A stretch of 64,000 nucleotides of DNA. It comes from Nostoc sp. TCL26-01 (lineage in GTDB: Bacteria > Cyanobacteriota > Cyanobacteriia > Cyanobacteriales > Nostocaceae). Where the stretch lies: positions 6,701,103-6,765,102 of the forward strand of contig NZ_CP040297.1 in assembly GCF_013393945.1 (NCBI RefSeq). Reading direction: 5' to 3'. Positions 24,938 through 33,592 of the stretch are shown here, in pieces; within the stretch, counting starts at the first letter, position 1, and each line of letters starts with the position of its first letter. The notes beneath the pieces are model-generated. The model saw only the letters and a program-made list of their open reading frames with translations. It did not search any database and was not told where the DNA came from. Made by a program: the position numbers and the translations under genes.

Positions 24938-25789
24938 ATGTTAGAGGCATTAATTGAGCCGTTGCAGTATGGTTTTATGCAGCGATCGCTGGTGATTGCG
25001 ATTTTGGTCGGTTTGTTGTGTGCGGTTGTTGGTAGTTATTTGATGGTGCAGAGATTAGCCCTTTTGGGTGATGCGATTAGTCACTCGGTTTTGCCGGGAT
25101 TGGCGATCGCTTTTATGTTGGGTGGGAATATTTTTGTGGGGGCGTTTATTGCTGGGGTTTTGAGTACAATGGCGATCGCTTGGATTCGGACGCGATCGCC
25201 GATTAAGGAAGATGCCGCTATGGGGATCGTTTTTTCGGCATTTTTTGCTTTGGGAATTACTTTAATTACGATTATTCAAAAAGATAATAAAATTGACTTG
25301 AATCATTTTTTATTCGGGAATATTCTCGGTGTAACTGTGAATGAGGTTCGTGATACGGCGATTATTGCTGTGGTTGTTTTAATAGTTGTTTTTTTGTTAT
25401 ATAAAGAACTACTATTTTACACATTTGATCCTTTAGGGGCGCAAGCCGCAGGTTTACCAGTCAATCGGCTTAATTTCGGTTTGATGTTGTTGATTGCTTT
25501 GACGATTGTGGCTAGTATGAAAGCTGTAGGTGTAATTTTAGTCCTATCTCTGTTAATTACGCCGGGGGCAACTGCTTATTTATTAGTTAAACGCTTACAT
25601 CAAGTGATGATTTTAGGAGCAGTGATTGGCGTTTTTTCTAGTATTAGTGGGATGTATTTGAGCTATTTTTATAATTTACCTTCTGGCCCGGCGATCGTTT
25701 TGGTGGTTTCGGGATTATTTCTCTTAGCATTGTTATTCAGTCCTAAACACGGGGTATTAATTCCCAGTGTGTATCAAAAGTCATCTTAA
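24938..25789 (+). CDS. mntB: Manganese ABC transporter, permease
   Basis: 283 residues with eight or nine hydrophobic segments, of the ABC-3 permease family (SLVIAILVGLLCAVVGSYLMVQRLALLGDAISHSVLPG at the N-terminus; DPLGAQAAGLPVNRLN in the cytoplasmic loop that contacts the ATPase; ILVLSLLITPGATAYLL). The stop codon overlaps that of the convergent coaR-like gene. The 89-base gap from the ATPase gene contains a small repeat-like GACGCAGAG segment. Confidence 0.92.
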   Translation: MLEALIEPLQYGFMQRSLVIAILVGLLCAVVGSYLMVQRLALLGDAISHSVLPGLAIAFMLGGNIFVGAFIAGVLSTMAIAWIRTRSPIKEDAAMGIVFSAFFALGITLITIIQKDNKIDLNHFLFGNILGVTVNEVRDTAIIAVVVLIVVFLLYKELLFYTFDPLGAQAAGLPVNRLNFGLMLLIALTIVASMKAVGVILVLSLLITPGATAYLLVKRLHQVMILGAVIGVFSSISGMYLSYFYNLPSGPAIVLVVSGLFLLALLFSPKHGVLIPSVYQKSS

Positions 25790-26889
25790 GTTTGATGACA
25801 ATGACAATCTGGCTTGGCGATTAATGACTCAACTAAAGCGTTGAGGGCTGTAGCCGCTAGCAAGCCTCCACCCAAGGTTCCTTCAATGGTGATGAAAGGT
25901 AGTGTTTGTTGCATCAGTTGGCGCTTGGCGGCGGGGGCATGGCTAAAACCTACAGGCATTCCAATGACTAGGGAAGGTTGGATTTGTTGCTGTTCTATGG
26001 CGGTGCAGACTTGCAAAAGTACTGAAGGTGCATAGCCAATGACTAAAATGCTGCCTGGACTAACTTGTGTTAATTTTTCACGCCATTGTTGATGTTGCCA
26101 AAATGCGATCTCTGCTTCCACGGCGGTGGTAATATGGGGATTATCAATTAATGTGGTGATGTGACAGCCCAGGTGAGCTAACCTGGTTTGATCGATAGCA
26201 GCCGCAATTGTCGGGATATCAACTACAATTTCACAACCTGACGCAAGCGCTTGACGACTAGCTGTAATCGCACTTTGACTAACTTTAATAAAAGATACTA
26301 AACTCACATCCCCACAAGCTAAAACTAATTGGGAAATTAGATATTGTTCAATTTCCGAACGCTGGGATAAATCTGGTAATAAATGTTGTAGAGATTCAGC
26401 GAAAACTTCTGAATGGGTATGGACTTCGGCATCTAAACCATGCCAAAGTTTCTCCAATCCACCCCAGCCTGTTTGGGATTCTACTTCTAATAATTTGAGT
26501 TGTGCCAAGACTTCTGCTTGCATAATTTGACAATGGCGATCGCGTCCTAATAATCCTTCTAAGGCTGATGCTGTGTGTCTTAGTTGGGCTATTTGCTGGA
26601 TGATGGTGCGATATTGCTGTTGTAATTGTGCCATTAAATTGGCATTCATATCTGCTTCTGGTTCTATCTCCAGAATCTGCCGGATATGATTGAGTTGAAA
26701 TCCTTGCTGCTTTAATGCCATAATGCGTTGCAGCCTGAGTACATCTTTTTCGGTGTAGAGGCGATAGTTACTAGGCGATCGCTGAGGCTGGGGTAACAAA
26801 CCTAACTGATGATAATGGCGCACCATCCTAGGACTAATACCACCCCCCACCGCATCTGTTAGTTCTTTAATCGTCAAGCAATCAACCAT
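25786..26889 (-). CDS. coaR: CoaR-like MerR regulator with precorrin-8X methylmutase domain
   Basis: About 367 residues. Residues 1-70 form a MerR-type helix-turn-helix (MVRHYHQLGLLPQPQRSPSNYRLY), then a coiled-coil linker, then a domain like CbiC/CobH precorrin-8X methylmutase (SGCEIVVDIPTIAAAID, VIGMPVGFSHAPAAKRQL, TLGGGLLAATALNAL). It ends CHCHQT; a C-terminal Cys-His-Cys motif is required for Co sensing in Synechocystis CoaR, which activates the Co-exporting ATPase gene coaT. Start taken at 26889 (MVDCLTIKEL); the longer frame to 26925 adds an unusual leader. No coaT is seen in the window; the mnt transporter genes converge on it with overlapping stop codons. Confidence 0.85.
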   Translation of the reverse strand: MVDCLTIKELTDAVGGGISPRMVRHYHQLGLLPQPQRSPSNYRLYTEKDVLRLQRIMALKQQGFQLNHIRQILEIEPEADMNANLMAQLQQQYRTIIQQIAQLRHTASALEGLLGRDRHCQIMQAEVLAQLKLLEVESQTGWGGLEKLWHGLDAEVHTHSEVFAESLQHLLPDLSQRSEIEQYLISQLVLACGDVSLVSFIKVSQSAITASRQALASGCEIVVDIPTIAAAIDQTRLAHLGCHITTLIDNPHITTAVEAEIAFWQHQQWREKLTQVSPGSILVIGYAPSVLLQVCTAIEQQQIQPSLVIGMPVGFSHAPAAKRQLMQQTLPFITIEGTLGGGLLAATALNALVESLIAKPDCHCHQT

Positions 26890-26984
26890 TTTTATTTCCC
26901 TCTTTCCTTCCTCCCCACTCCCCATCTTAGGATGTTGGAAAAGTTTTGGGCGAATATAATTCGCTACTACACAGGCAAGTCCCT

Positions 26985-27180
26985 GACGCTCGCAAGCTCG
27001 CTACCGCTACGCTAACGGGTGACGCTCGCAAGCTCGCTACCGCTACGCTAACGCCAGTTCCCTACGGCGGGAGACCCGCCTACAGGACTGGTCTCACCGC
27101 CTACGCGGACTAATACAAAATCAAGGATTTCCAACCCACGGAGGTGGGTTTTGTCTGTGTAGACGCGATTTCTAATCGCC
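26985..27180. repeat. 33-bp direct repeat pair and palindromes
   Basis: GACGCTCGCAAGCTCGCTAC and the following 13 bases occur twice (26985-27017 and 27021-27053), followed by GGCGGGAGACCCGCC palindromes and the hairpin CCCACGGAGGTGGG. The right end GATTTCTAATCGCC runs into the stop codon of the hydrolase gene, so repeat sequence forms the last codons of that gene. Confidence 0.75.
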
Positions 27181-28833
27181 CAGGTGAGTAACTTCAGTCG
27201 TGGTAAGAGACTGGATGATACTCAATCCCAAAGATTGATGAGAAATTATTTTGGCGTAAGCAGCACTGAGATAGGGTGTATATCCTGACTTACCTGCAAT
27301 ATAGGTTTGAAAGAAAGGTAAACTCAACATATTCATGTAGCGCTGTGCTTGGGGCGCATCACCAACGACATCTTGCGGTAAGGCTACTTGTTGACTAGCT
27401 GGATTAGCATTACCAATGGTGGTGAAATGAGTTCCGCCGACAAGCATGACAAGATATTTTTGGCTATTAGTCAACCAGGAGAACGGTAAAATTTGTTCGG
27501 ATAAAGCTGGTGCGATTGTATCTTCACTGCTGCTGACAATCATCACAGGGGTTTTAATTTGATTTAAGCCAGCTTTACCGAAAATAGAACTGGTGATGGG
27601 GTTAACGGCGATCGCTGCTTTGACTCGTGGGTCTTGTAAGGTATGATTTCTTTCTGGGTTATTCTGCAACGTCAACGCTTGACACTGAAATAGTAAGGAC
27701 ATATTCCAGGTCTGATGTAATAAATCTAATCTACAGTCTTTTTGCAGTTGCTCAAAGTTGATTTTAGCCCCTGCTAGTGCTAATGCTGTATATCCTCCCA
27801 AGGATTGACCAAAAACACCGACTTGTTGCAGATTTAGTCTTGTTTTCAACTGGTGATGTGTTTCTAGTTGATTCAAGATAAATGTCACATCAAGGGGTTG
27901 GTCGTAAAATTCCTTGGCTGATATTACATCATTAGCTTGTTCATTCACTAATGATCGCACTTTTTGAGCATTGCTCCCTGGATGATTAGGCACAACCACA
28001 GCAAATCCGTAAGATGCTAGATGGGTAGCTAAGTATTGGAAATTGCTGCTATCCGAACCTAAGCCGTGGGAGATGACAATTACCGGTGCAGAGTTTTGCA
28101 CTTGGGGAAGATAGATATCTGTTGATAATAGGCGATGGCGTTGGGAGTCAAAAAACTTTAATGTCTGCTTATGCGACTGAATTTTACCTGGATGACTTAA
28201 ATCTGGGAGTTGGGATACACTGACAGAATGAGGGATAGTAGTGGCTTCTATTTGAGATTTTTCTCTAACTACAGCGATCGCTTGATGAGTTTCTTTGATG
28301 ATTTTTTCTAATTCACCCGCAATAGCAAAGCTTTGAGTCAAATTGATATAAATATCATTAGTGGGATATTTGCGTAACAAATTTAGTAAAGTTAATCCTT
28401 CCGGTTCCGCAGTCGCCGCAATTAAAGCTGTTCTTAAAACAGAAAATCCTGGTTTTGTTTGAGTTGATTTGGGTTGAATTACTTCTGCCAAACGTCGCAG
28501 TAAAAATTCACCTTGGGGTGTGTAGAGAAATTGAGCAAGTACTGTGGGACTAGCTTTGATAGGTGTGCGGAGAATTTTTTGTAATTCCTGAAATTGTTTT
28601 GGTTGTAAATATTGCTGATAAATTGCTAATTCTGGATTGACTACACCTTTGTTGGCGTATTTTTCTAAACTAGCCACAGAAATAGATAATTCTAAGGCTG
28701 AATAAGATACATATACTCTTTTTGCTGCTATTACAGAATTACTTACGCCCAATGTAGGCAGCAGCATTGAGGCGACTAGCAAGAGCGAATTCTTGCTCAA
28801 GATGCTAGTCCAATTCTTCAATAGACTATTCAT
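27172..28833 (-). CDS. DUF1400 alpha/beta hydrolase
   Basis: 553 residues. Signal peptide (LLLVASMLLPTLGVSNSVIAA), then a cyanobacterial DUF1400 domain (AKRVYVSYSALELSISVASLEKYA, residues about 37-160), then an alpha/beta hydrolase related to PAF acetylhydrolase: oxyanion-hole VIVISHGLGSDSSNF near 255, nucleophile elbow GVFGQSLGGYTAL near 343, and a late His in VGGTHFTTIG. Asp in SSSEDTIAPAL is the probable acid. Probably an exported lipase or esterase; the substrate is unknown. The final residues overlap dispersed-repeat sequence, so the C-terminus may have been altered. Confidence 0.85.
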   Translation of the reverse strand: MNSLLKNWTSILSKNSLLLVASMLLPTLGVSNSVIAAKRVYVSYSALELSISVASLEKYANKGVVNPELAIYQQYLQPKQFQELQKILRTPIKASPTVLAQFLYTPQGEFLLRRLAEVIQPKSTQTKPGFSVLRTALIAATAEPEGLTLLNLLRKYPTNDIYINLTQSFAIAGELEKIIKETHQAIAVVREKSQIEATTIPHSVSVSQLPDLSHPGKIQSHKQTLKFFDSQRHRLLSTDIYLPQVQNSAPVIVISHGLGSDSSNFQYLATHLASYGFAVVVPNHPGSNAQKVRSLVNEQANDVISAKEFYDQPLDVTFILNQLETHHQLKTRLNLQQVGVFGQSLGGYTALALAGAKINFEQLQKDCRLDLLHQTWNMSLLFQCQALTLQNNPERNHTLQDPRVKAAIAVNPITSSIFGKAGLNQIKTPVMIVSSSEDTIAPALSEQILPFSWLTNSQKYLVMLVGGTHFTTIGNANPASQQVALPQDVVGDAPQAQRYMNMLSLPFFQTYIAGKSGYTPYLSAAYAKIISHQSLGLSIIQSLTTTEVTHLGD

Positions 28834-29364
28834 TACTCAACTGTTTTGGTGGTGTTATCAAACAGAATTCAGGAGTCAGGATTCAGAATGGGCTAAACGC
28901 CCCGCTACCGCTAACAGAATTGAATTTTGTTTGACTGGCGGGTCTGAATCTCCTACTCATTGATTCTGACTTTTGAATTCTTTTTCAATGCACGAGTTTT
29001 TAGGTTTGGTAGTTATGTACACACCCCAGTTGATTTCAGCCTATTTGTGGCGATTATTGAACAGAATTCAGGAGCTAGGAGTCAGCATTTTGAGAGTTAC
29101 AGAAGGCTACCATCTGTCGCGGATCTAAATCCCCTACTCATTGATTCTGACTCCTGTATTCTGACTTCTGAATTCTTCTTCAAATTGTTTTAGTTGGAGT
29201 TGTTTCTCTTAACTAAAAGGTGAAAATTTGCTTTTCATTACATATCAAAGGTAGAGAAAATGTTCACCTGATAAGAGATTTAATCTCAAAAATGGCACTA
29301 ACGACAAAATCATAACAAATGGGAAAAGCTGCTGCCCTCAGTGTTGTTTGTGTAGCTTCAGCAA
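28834..29364. repeat. Spacer with two diverged ~130-bp repeats
   Basis: Copies at about 28860-28988 and 29057-29186 share ACAGAATTCAGGAG at the left and CCTACTCATTGATTCTGAC then GAATTCTT at the right. Each copy has GAATTC-centred inverted ends, with heptamer-like AGGAGTC / GACTCCT blocks. No gene is supported in this spacer. Confidence 0.7.
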
Positions 29365-30279
29365 TCATGTTTTCTTTAAGGCGATCGCCACTGAACCACA
29401 TACTACTAAAGAAGCCCCTAAAATACCTAGACTAGTTAGGTTTTCTGGTGGAATTAACTCTGGTGCAATCAGGGTTGTTAACTCTATGGCGATTAAAGTG
29501 ACAATTGGTGTTAAAGCTAAAATTGCACTGACTCTTGATGCTTCCCAATGTTCTAAAGATTCCGCAAAAGCACCGTAGGCAATCACTGTATTTAATGCAC
29601 AAAAGATTAATGTAAATAAATTAATATCTGTGATTGTAGCAATTGTGGCAATTTTCGCTAAAGGTGTGAATAATAAAGTACATCCCCCATAAATAATTAA
29701 CATGATTTGGGCAGAAGCAAGGGATTGTAATAACTGTTTTTGGGCTAAGGCATAAATCACCCAAACCACTGCACCTAAAGCTACTAAGCCACTACCGAAA
29801 AGATAAGTACGAGGAGATGTAATTAAATTAGTGAGTTGGGCATGAAAAAATAAAATGTAACCTAAAGTCAATACAACCACACCCAACCATTGATATAAAT
29901 TGTACCTTTCTTGAAACATGACTAAACCGCCAAAGCCCAACAATACAGTAGCTAATTGAATAATCACTTCCGCATTAGCAGGGGATGTTAACGCTAAACC
30001 TTGGGTAAACAAAAAGTAATTAGACGCTAACATGAGAGTAGCGATCGCTAATAATTTTCCCGAATTAGGACTTAACTGTTTGATGTTAGGTAATTTACCC
30101 CGTATCCCTAAATACACAGCCACTAAGACAAAAGATACTAAAAAGCGAAACCAAATCAAGGTATAAATATCCACTACTTCCAGCATCATCTTGAGGGCTA
30201 TAGGTAAAACTCCCCATAAGAAAACAGCTAAGAGTGATAACCCCAACCCCAAACGCCAACGGCCAGAACTTTGGTGCAT
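29365..30279 (-). CDS. EamA/DMT-family permease
   Basis: 304 residues with ten hydrophobic helices in two EamA repeats: the first about residues 10-140 (LSLLAVFLWGVLPIALKMMLEV, TSPANAEVIIQLATVLLGFG), the second about 155-300 (VALGAVVWVIYALAQK, SRVSAILALTPIVTLIAIEL). The drug/metabolite transporter family exports amino acids or other small metabolites; substrate unknown. Confidence 0.88.
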   Translation of the reverse strand: MHQSSGRWRLGLGLSLLAVFLWGVLPIALKMMLEVVDIYTLIWFRFLVSFVLVAVYLGIRGKLPNIKQLSPNSGKLLAIATLMLASNYFLFTQGLALTSPANAEVIIQLATVLLGFGGLVMFQERYNLYQWLGVVVLTLGYILFFHAQLTNLITSPRTYLFGSGLVALGAVVWVIYALAQKQLLQSLASAQIMLIIYGGCTLLFTPLAKIATIATITDINLFTLIFCALNTVIAYGAFAESLEHWEASRVSAILALTPIVTLIAIELTTLIAPELIPPENLTSLGILGASLVVCGSVAIALKKT

Positions 30280-31169
30280 ATCTTAAATTAAAGCGATGAG
30301 CTTATTATAGAAATCCGATTTGATTACTGAACAGACTTGTTTAGGCAGGTAACAGGTGACAGGTGACAGGTGAAAGGTGACAGAAAAGAAGGAAATTAGA
30401 GGTGTACTGACTTTTTTGTGTAAGCACAGGCTACGCCAACAAAAATAAAATATGAGTCCTATATTGTGCAAACCTTTAATTTTTTGTAATTATCTAGTTA
30501 AAGCTTGTTTATTTGTAAGTTAAATACGTGAATCAACTGCATCAAACAACTAACAAAACTTTTCTAACTTAAGATATACTACCAAAGATAGGAAAATAAG
30601 TTAATGAGATTTATTGGACTAAGATTAAATAGTATTTATGCTAAAATGATGAGTTGAAAAGCTATCCTAAAACTAGGTCTAGGTATTCAGATTCATTCCT
30701 AACTTTGTTGAGAAATCATTATCTATATTTAATGTGAATTGAGGGTCGAAATCCTGGGGATTTTGTCTATCACAGTTCCAGATCATACAAGATACAGTTT
30801 CGTTTCTAATTTCCAGTTACTAGCCTCTAGCCTCAAGAAAACTTACCTAACTGAAGAGCAAGACGCTATGTAGTTCCCAAAATGGGATTTTAACAAGTTT
30901 TGCCACTCTTACAGGGAAAGAAGGATTGTAATTTACATCAGGCACAGTTTAGAGGACGTTTGAAAAGTTTCAGTAGGTATAAAAATGTCATTCTGACTGG
31001 AGAGGAGCGTCAGGAAGAATCTAGGTTTTGTGGCACATACCGAGATGTTTCATTCCGCTACGCTGCATTCAACATGACAAACAAACAGACTTTTCAAACG
31101 TCCTGTTAGTAAATACTAGTCATAAACGCAAGATATCAAGAAATCAGAGATTAGGTCAATATATTACGT
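30280..31169. other. Intergenic region with STRR and a MITE
   Basis: Heptamers of AGGTGACA type at about 30345-30382 follow the EamA gene. The middle (30480-30890) is AT-rich with no gene seen. A 152-bp MITE lies at 30953-31104. Confidence 0.65.
30953..31104. mobile_element. 152-bp MITE upstream of the hybrid kinase
   Basis: Perfect 16-bp terminal inverted repeats, AGGACGTTTGAAAAGT and ACTTTTCAAACGTCCT. TTAG borders the left end and GTTAG the right end, a possible target duplication. No coding capacity. It ends 65 bases before the kinase start codon and so may carry or replace promoter sequence. Confidence 0.75.
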
Positions 31170-33296
31170 ATGAATAATGATGAGTATGATTACAAGTCTT
31201 TAATAAATGTTTATAAACAAACACAAGAAGCACTGCAACAGCAAATTGAACAACAGCAATTAGTCATGGCTATTGCCGTAAGAATTCGGCAGAGTTTACG
31301 TCTTCAGGAAGTTCTGCATACGACTGTAGCTGAAGTACGCCAATTTCTCCATGCAGACAGAGTGTTCATTTATCGCTTTGAGCCAGATTATAGTGGGTCT
31401 GTAGTTGTAGAATCTGTTGGTAATGATTGGCAGGCTATCTTAAATGTCCAAGTTGAAGATACTTACTTCATGGAAACTCGTGGAGAAAAATACAGACAAG
31501 GAGGTTTCCAATCTATAGCAGATATTTATATAGAAGACTTGACGGAATGTCACCGTAATTTACTAACTCAATTCCAAGTGAAAGCAAACTTAGCAGTTCC
31601 CATCTTGCAGGGGGAAAACTTATGGGGGCTATTAGTTACTAATCAATGTGCAACATCAAGAAAATGGCAGCCTTGGGAAATTGATTTACTGCAACAATTA
31701 GCAACGCAAGTTGGTATTGCCATTCAACAATCAGAACTCTACGAACAAGTAAAAGCTGAACTCAAGGAACGCCAGCAAGCAGAACAGAAAATCCGTGAAC
31801 AAGCAGCTTTACTCGATATTGCTACCGATGCAATTTTAGTGAGAGATTTAAACAGCAAAATTTTATTTTGGAATAAAGCTGCGGAGCGTATATACGGTTG
31901 GCACGCTGATGAAGGTATTGGCAAAAATGCAGGTGAGCTATTGTATAAAGAAACTTCCTCACAAATGGAATTAGCCTACAAAAGTGTTCTTGAGCATGGT
32001 TCATGGCATGGTGAATTAAATAAAGTGACAAAATCTGGTAAAGAAATTATTGTAGAAAGTCGCTGGACTCTTGTATTTGATGAATCAGGGCAACCCAAAT
32101 CAATTCTGAGTGTGGACACAGATATCACTGAAAAACAACAATTACAAGCCCAATTTCTTCGCGCTCAACGCATGGAAAGTTTAGGAACTCTTGCTAGTGG
32201 TATTGCCCATGACCTCAACAATATTTTGACACCAATTATGTCCTCGATTCAAATATTGGCGTTGAAGATTCCTCATCTAGATGCGCGTCATCAACAACTG
32301 TTGAAAATTTTGGAAGATAATTCTAAACGGGCAGCTGATTTAGTCAAACAAATTTTAACTTTTGCTCGTGGTTCTGAAAGCAGGGGTGTGACTTTGCAAA
32401 TAGAACCTTTGTTGCTAGAAGTTGAGCAAATTCTCCACAGTACCTTCCCCAAATCAATTAAGATTAACAAACATCTCCCAAATCAAGAGCTTTGGACAAT
32501 CAAAGCAGACCCGACACAAATACATCAAGTGTTGATGAATCTGTGTGTAAATGCTCGTGATGCTATGCCTGATGGGGGTATTTTATCTATTTCCGCAGAA
32601 AATCTCCTGGTAGATAAAAACTTTGCCAAGATGAATTTAGATGCTCAGGTAGGCTCATATGTGGTTATCACTATTGCCGATACTGGATTTGGGATTCCGC
32701 CATTAATTTTAGAACGAATTTTTGAACCTTTTTTCACTACCAAAGAATCAAGTAAAGGTACAGGATTAGGTTTGTCAACGGTGATTGGTATTGTCAAAAA
32801 CCACGGTGGGTTTGTGACTGTTAACAGTGAAGTGGGAAAAGGTAGCCAATTTCAAGTGTTTTTGCGATCTATTGAAGATAGAGAAAGACAGCAAGCAGAA
32901 GATTTTAATTTGCCTGTTGGTAAAGGAGAGTTAATTTTAGTTGTAGATGATGAAGCTGCCATTTTAGAAATTACCAAAACATCCTTAGAAGACTATAATT
33001 ATCAAATTTTAACTGCCAGTAATGGGATTGAAGCGATCGCACTCTATGCTCAACATCAACAGAAAATTAGTTTGGTGTTAATGGATATGATGATGCCATC
33101 ACTTGATGGGTTAACAGCCATTCGCATTTTGCGAGAAATGAATCCACAAGTCAAGATTATGGCTATTAGCGGCGTTACCCAAGAGCAGCAACTCATGGAG
33201 GCTGCCAATACTGATATCAATGCGTTTTTACGCAAGCCTTACAATATCTATGATTTAGCTCACGCTATTCACAATATCTTGAGTGAGTCCAGATAA
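31170..33296 (+). CDS. Hybrid histidine kinase with cyanobacteriochrome-like GAF
   Basis: 708 residues: GAF (about 45-190), PAS (about 208-330), HisKA with H347 in GIAHDLNN, HATPase (NLCVNARDAMPDGG, DTGFGIPP, GTGLGLST) and a C-terminal receiver (VVDDEAAI; D639 in LMDMMMP; FLRKPY). The GAF contains EDLTECHRNLLTQFQVKANL, in which C127-H128 match the canonical Cys-His that holds the bilin in phytochromes and cyanobacteriochromes, and the following FQVxANLxVPI is also typical. The second cysteine of the DXCF subgroup is missing (DTYF at 97-100). It is therefore a candidate light-sensing kinase; no transmembrane segment, no output regulator nearby. Confidence 0.85.
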   Translation: MNNDEYDYKSLINVYKQTQEALQQQIEQQQLVMAIAVRIRQSLRLQEVLHTTVAEVRQFLHADRVFIYRFEPDYSGSVVVESVGNDWQAILNVQVEDTYFMETRGEKYRQGGFQSIADIYIEDLTECHRNLLTQFQVKANLAVPILQGENLWGLLVTNQCATSRKWQPWEIDLLQQLATQVGIAIQQSELYEQVKAELKERQQAEQKIREQAALLDIATDAILVRDLNSKILFWNKAAERIYGWHADEGIGKNAGELLYKETSSQMELAYKSVLEHGSWHGELNKVTKSGKEIIVESRWTLVFDESGQPKSILSVDTDITEKQQLQAQFLRAQRMESLGTLASGIAHDLNNILTPIMSSIQILALKIPHLDARHQQLLKILEDNSKRAADLVKQILTFARGSESRGVTLQIEPLLLEVEQILHSTFPKSIKINKHLPNQELWTIKADPTQIHQVLMNLCVNARDAMPDGGILSISAENLLVDKNFAKMNLDAQVGSYVVITIADTGFGIPPLILERIFEPFFTTKESSKGTGLGLSTVIGIVKNHGGFVTVNSEVGKGSQFQVFLRSIEDRERQQAEDFNLPVGKGELILVVDDEAAILEITKTSLEDYNYQILTASNGIEAIALYAQHQQKISLVLMDMMMPSLDGLTAIRILREMNPQVKIMAISGVTQEQQLMEAANTDINAFLRKPYNIYDLAHAIHNILSESR

Positions 33297-33592
33297 TAAA
33301 TTTTATTTTTGCCAATTTACCATCAAAAACCGAGTTAGCGCAGAATTATAGCTATTTATCGCCAACAAACTCAAAACTTAACAGCCAACTTCAGTGGTAT
33401 GCTATTAAACCCATTGTCATTTGAGCCGATAGCTTTGTTACCATTACCTTGGGTTTTGCAGTAAAAAATAAGGTTATAACCTTTGTTAATGTTGCATCTA
33501 TCCCTAGATAGATATGTAGTGACATATTTTACTTGTCTGCCAAAGACAATCCTTGAGTTCAAAAATCAGCCTGTAGCATTTGTAATATTATT

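Noticed and set aside
28960..29193. A 77-codon plus-strand frame
   Set aside because: It spans one of the two ~130-bp diverged repeats between the hydrolase and EamA genes; no motif or signal.
30900..31109. A 69-codon frame before the hybrid kinase
   Set aside because: It falls almost wholly within the MITE with 16-bp inverted ends.
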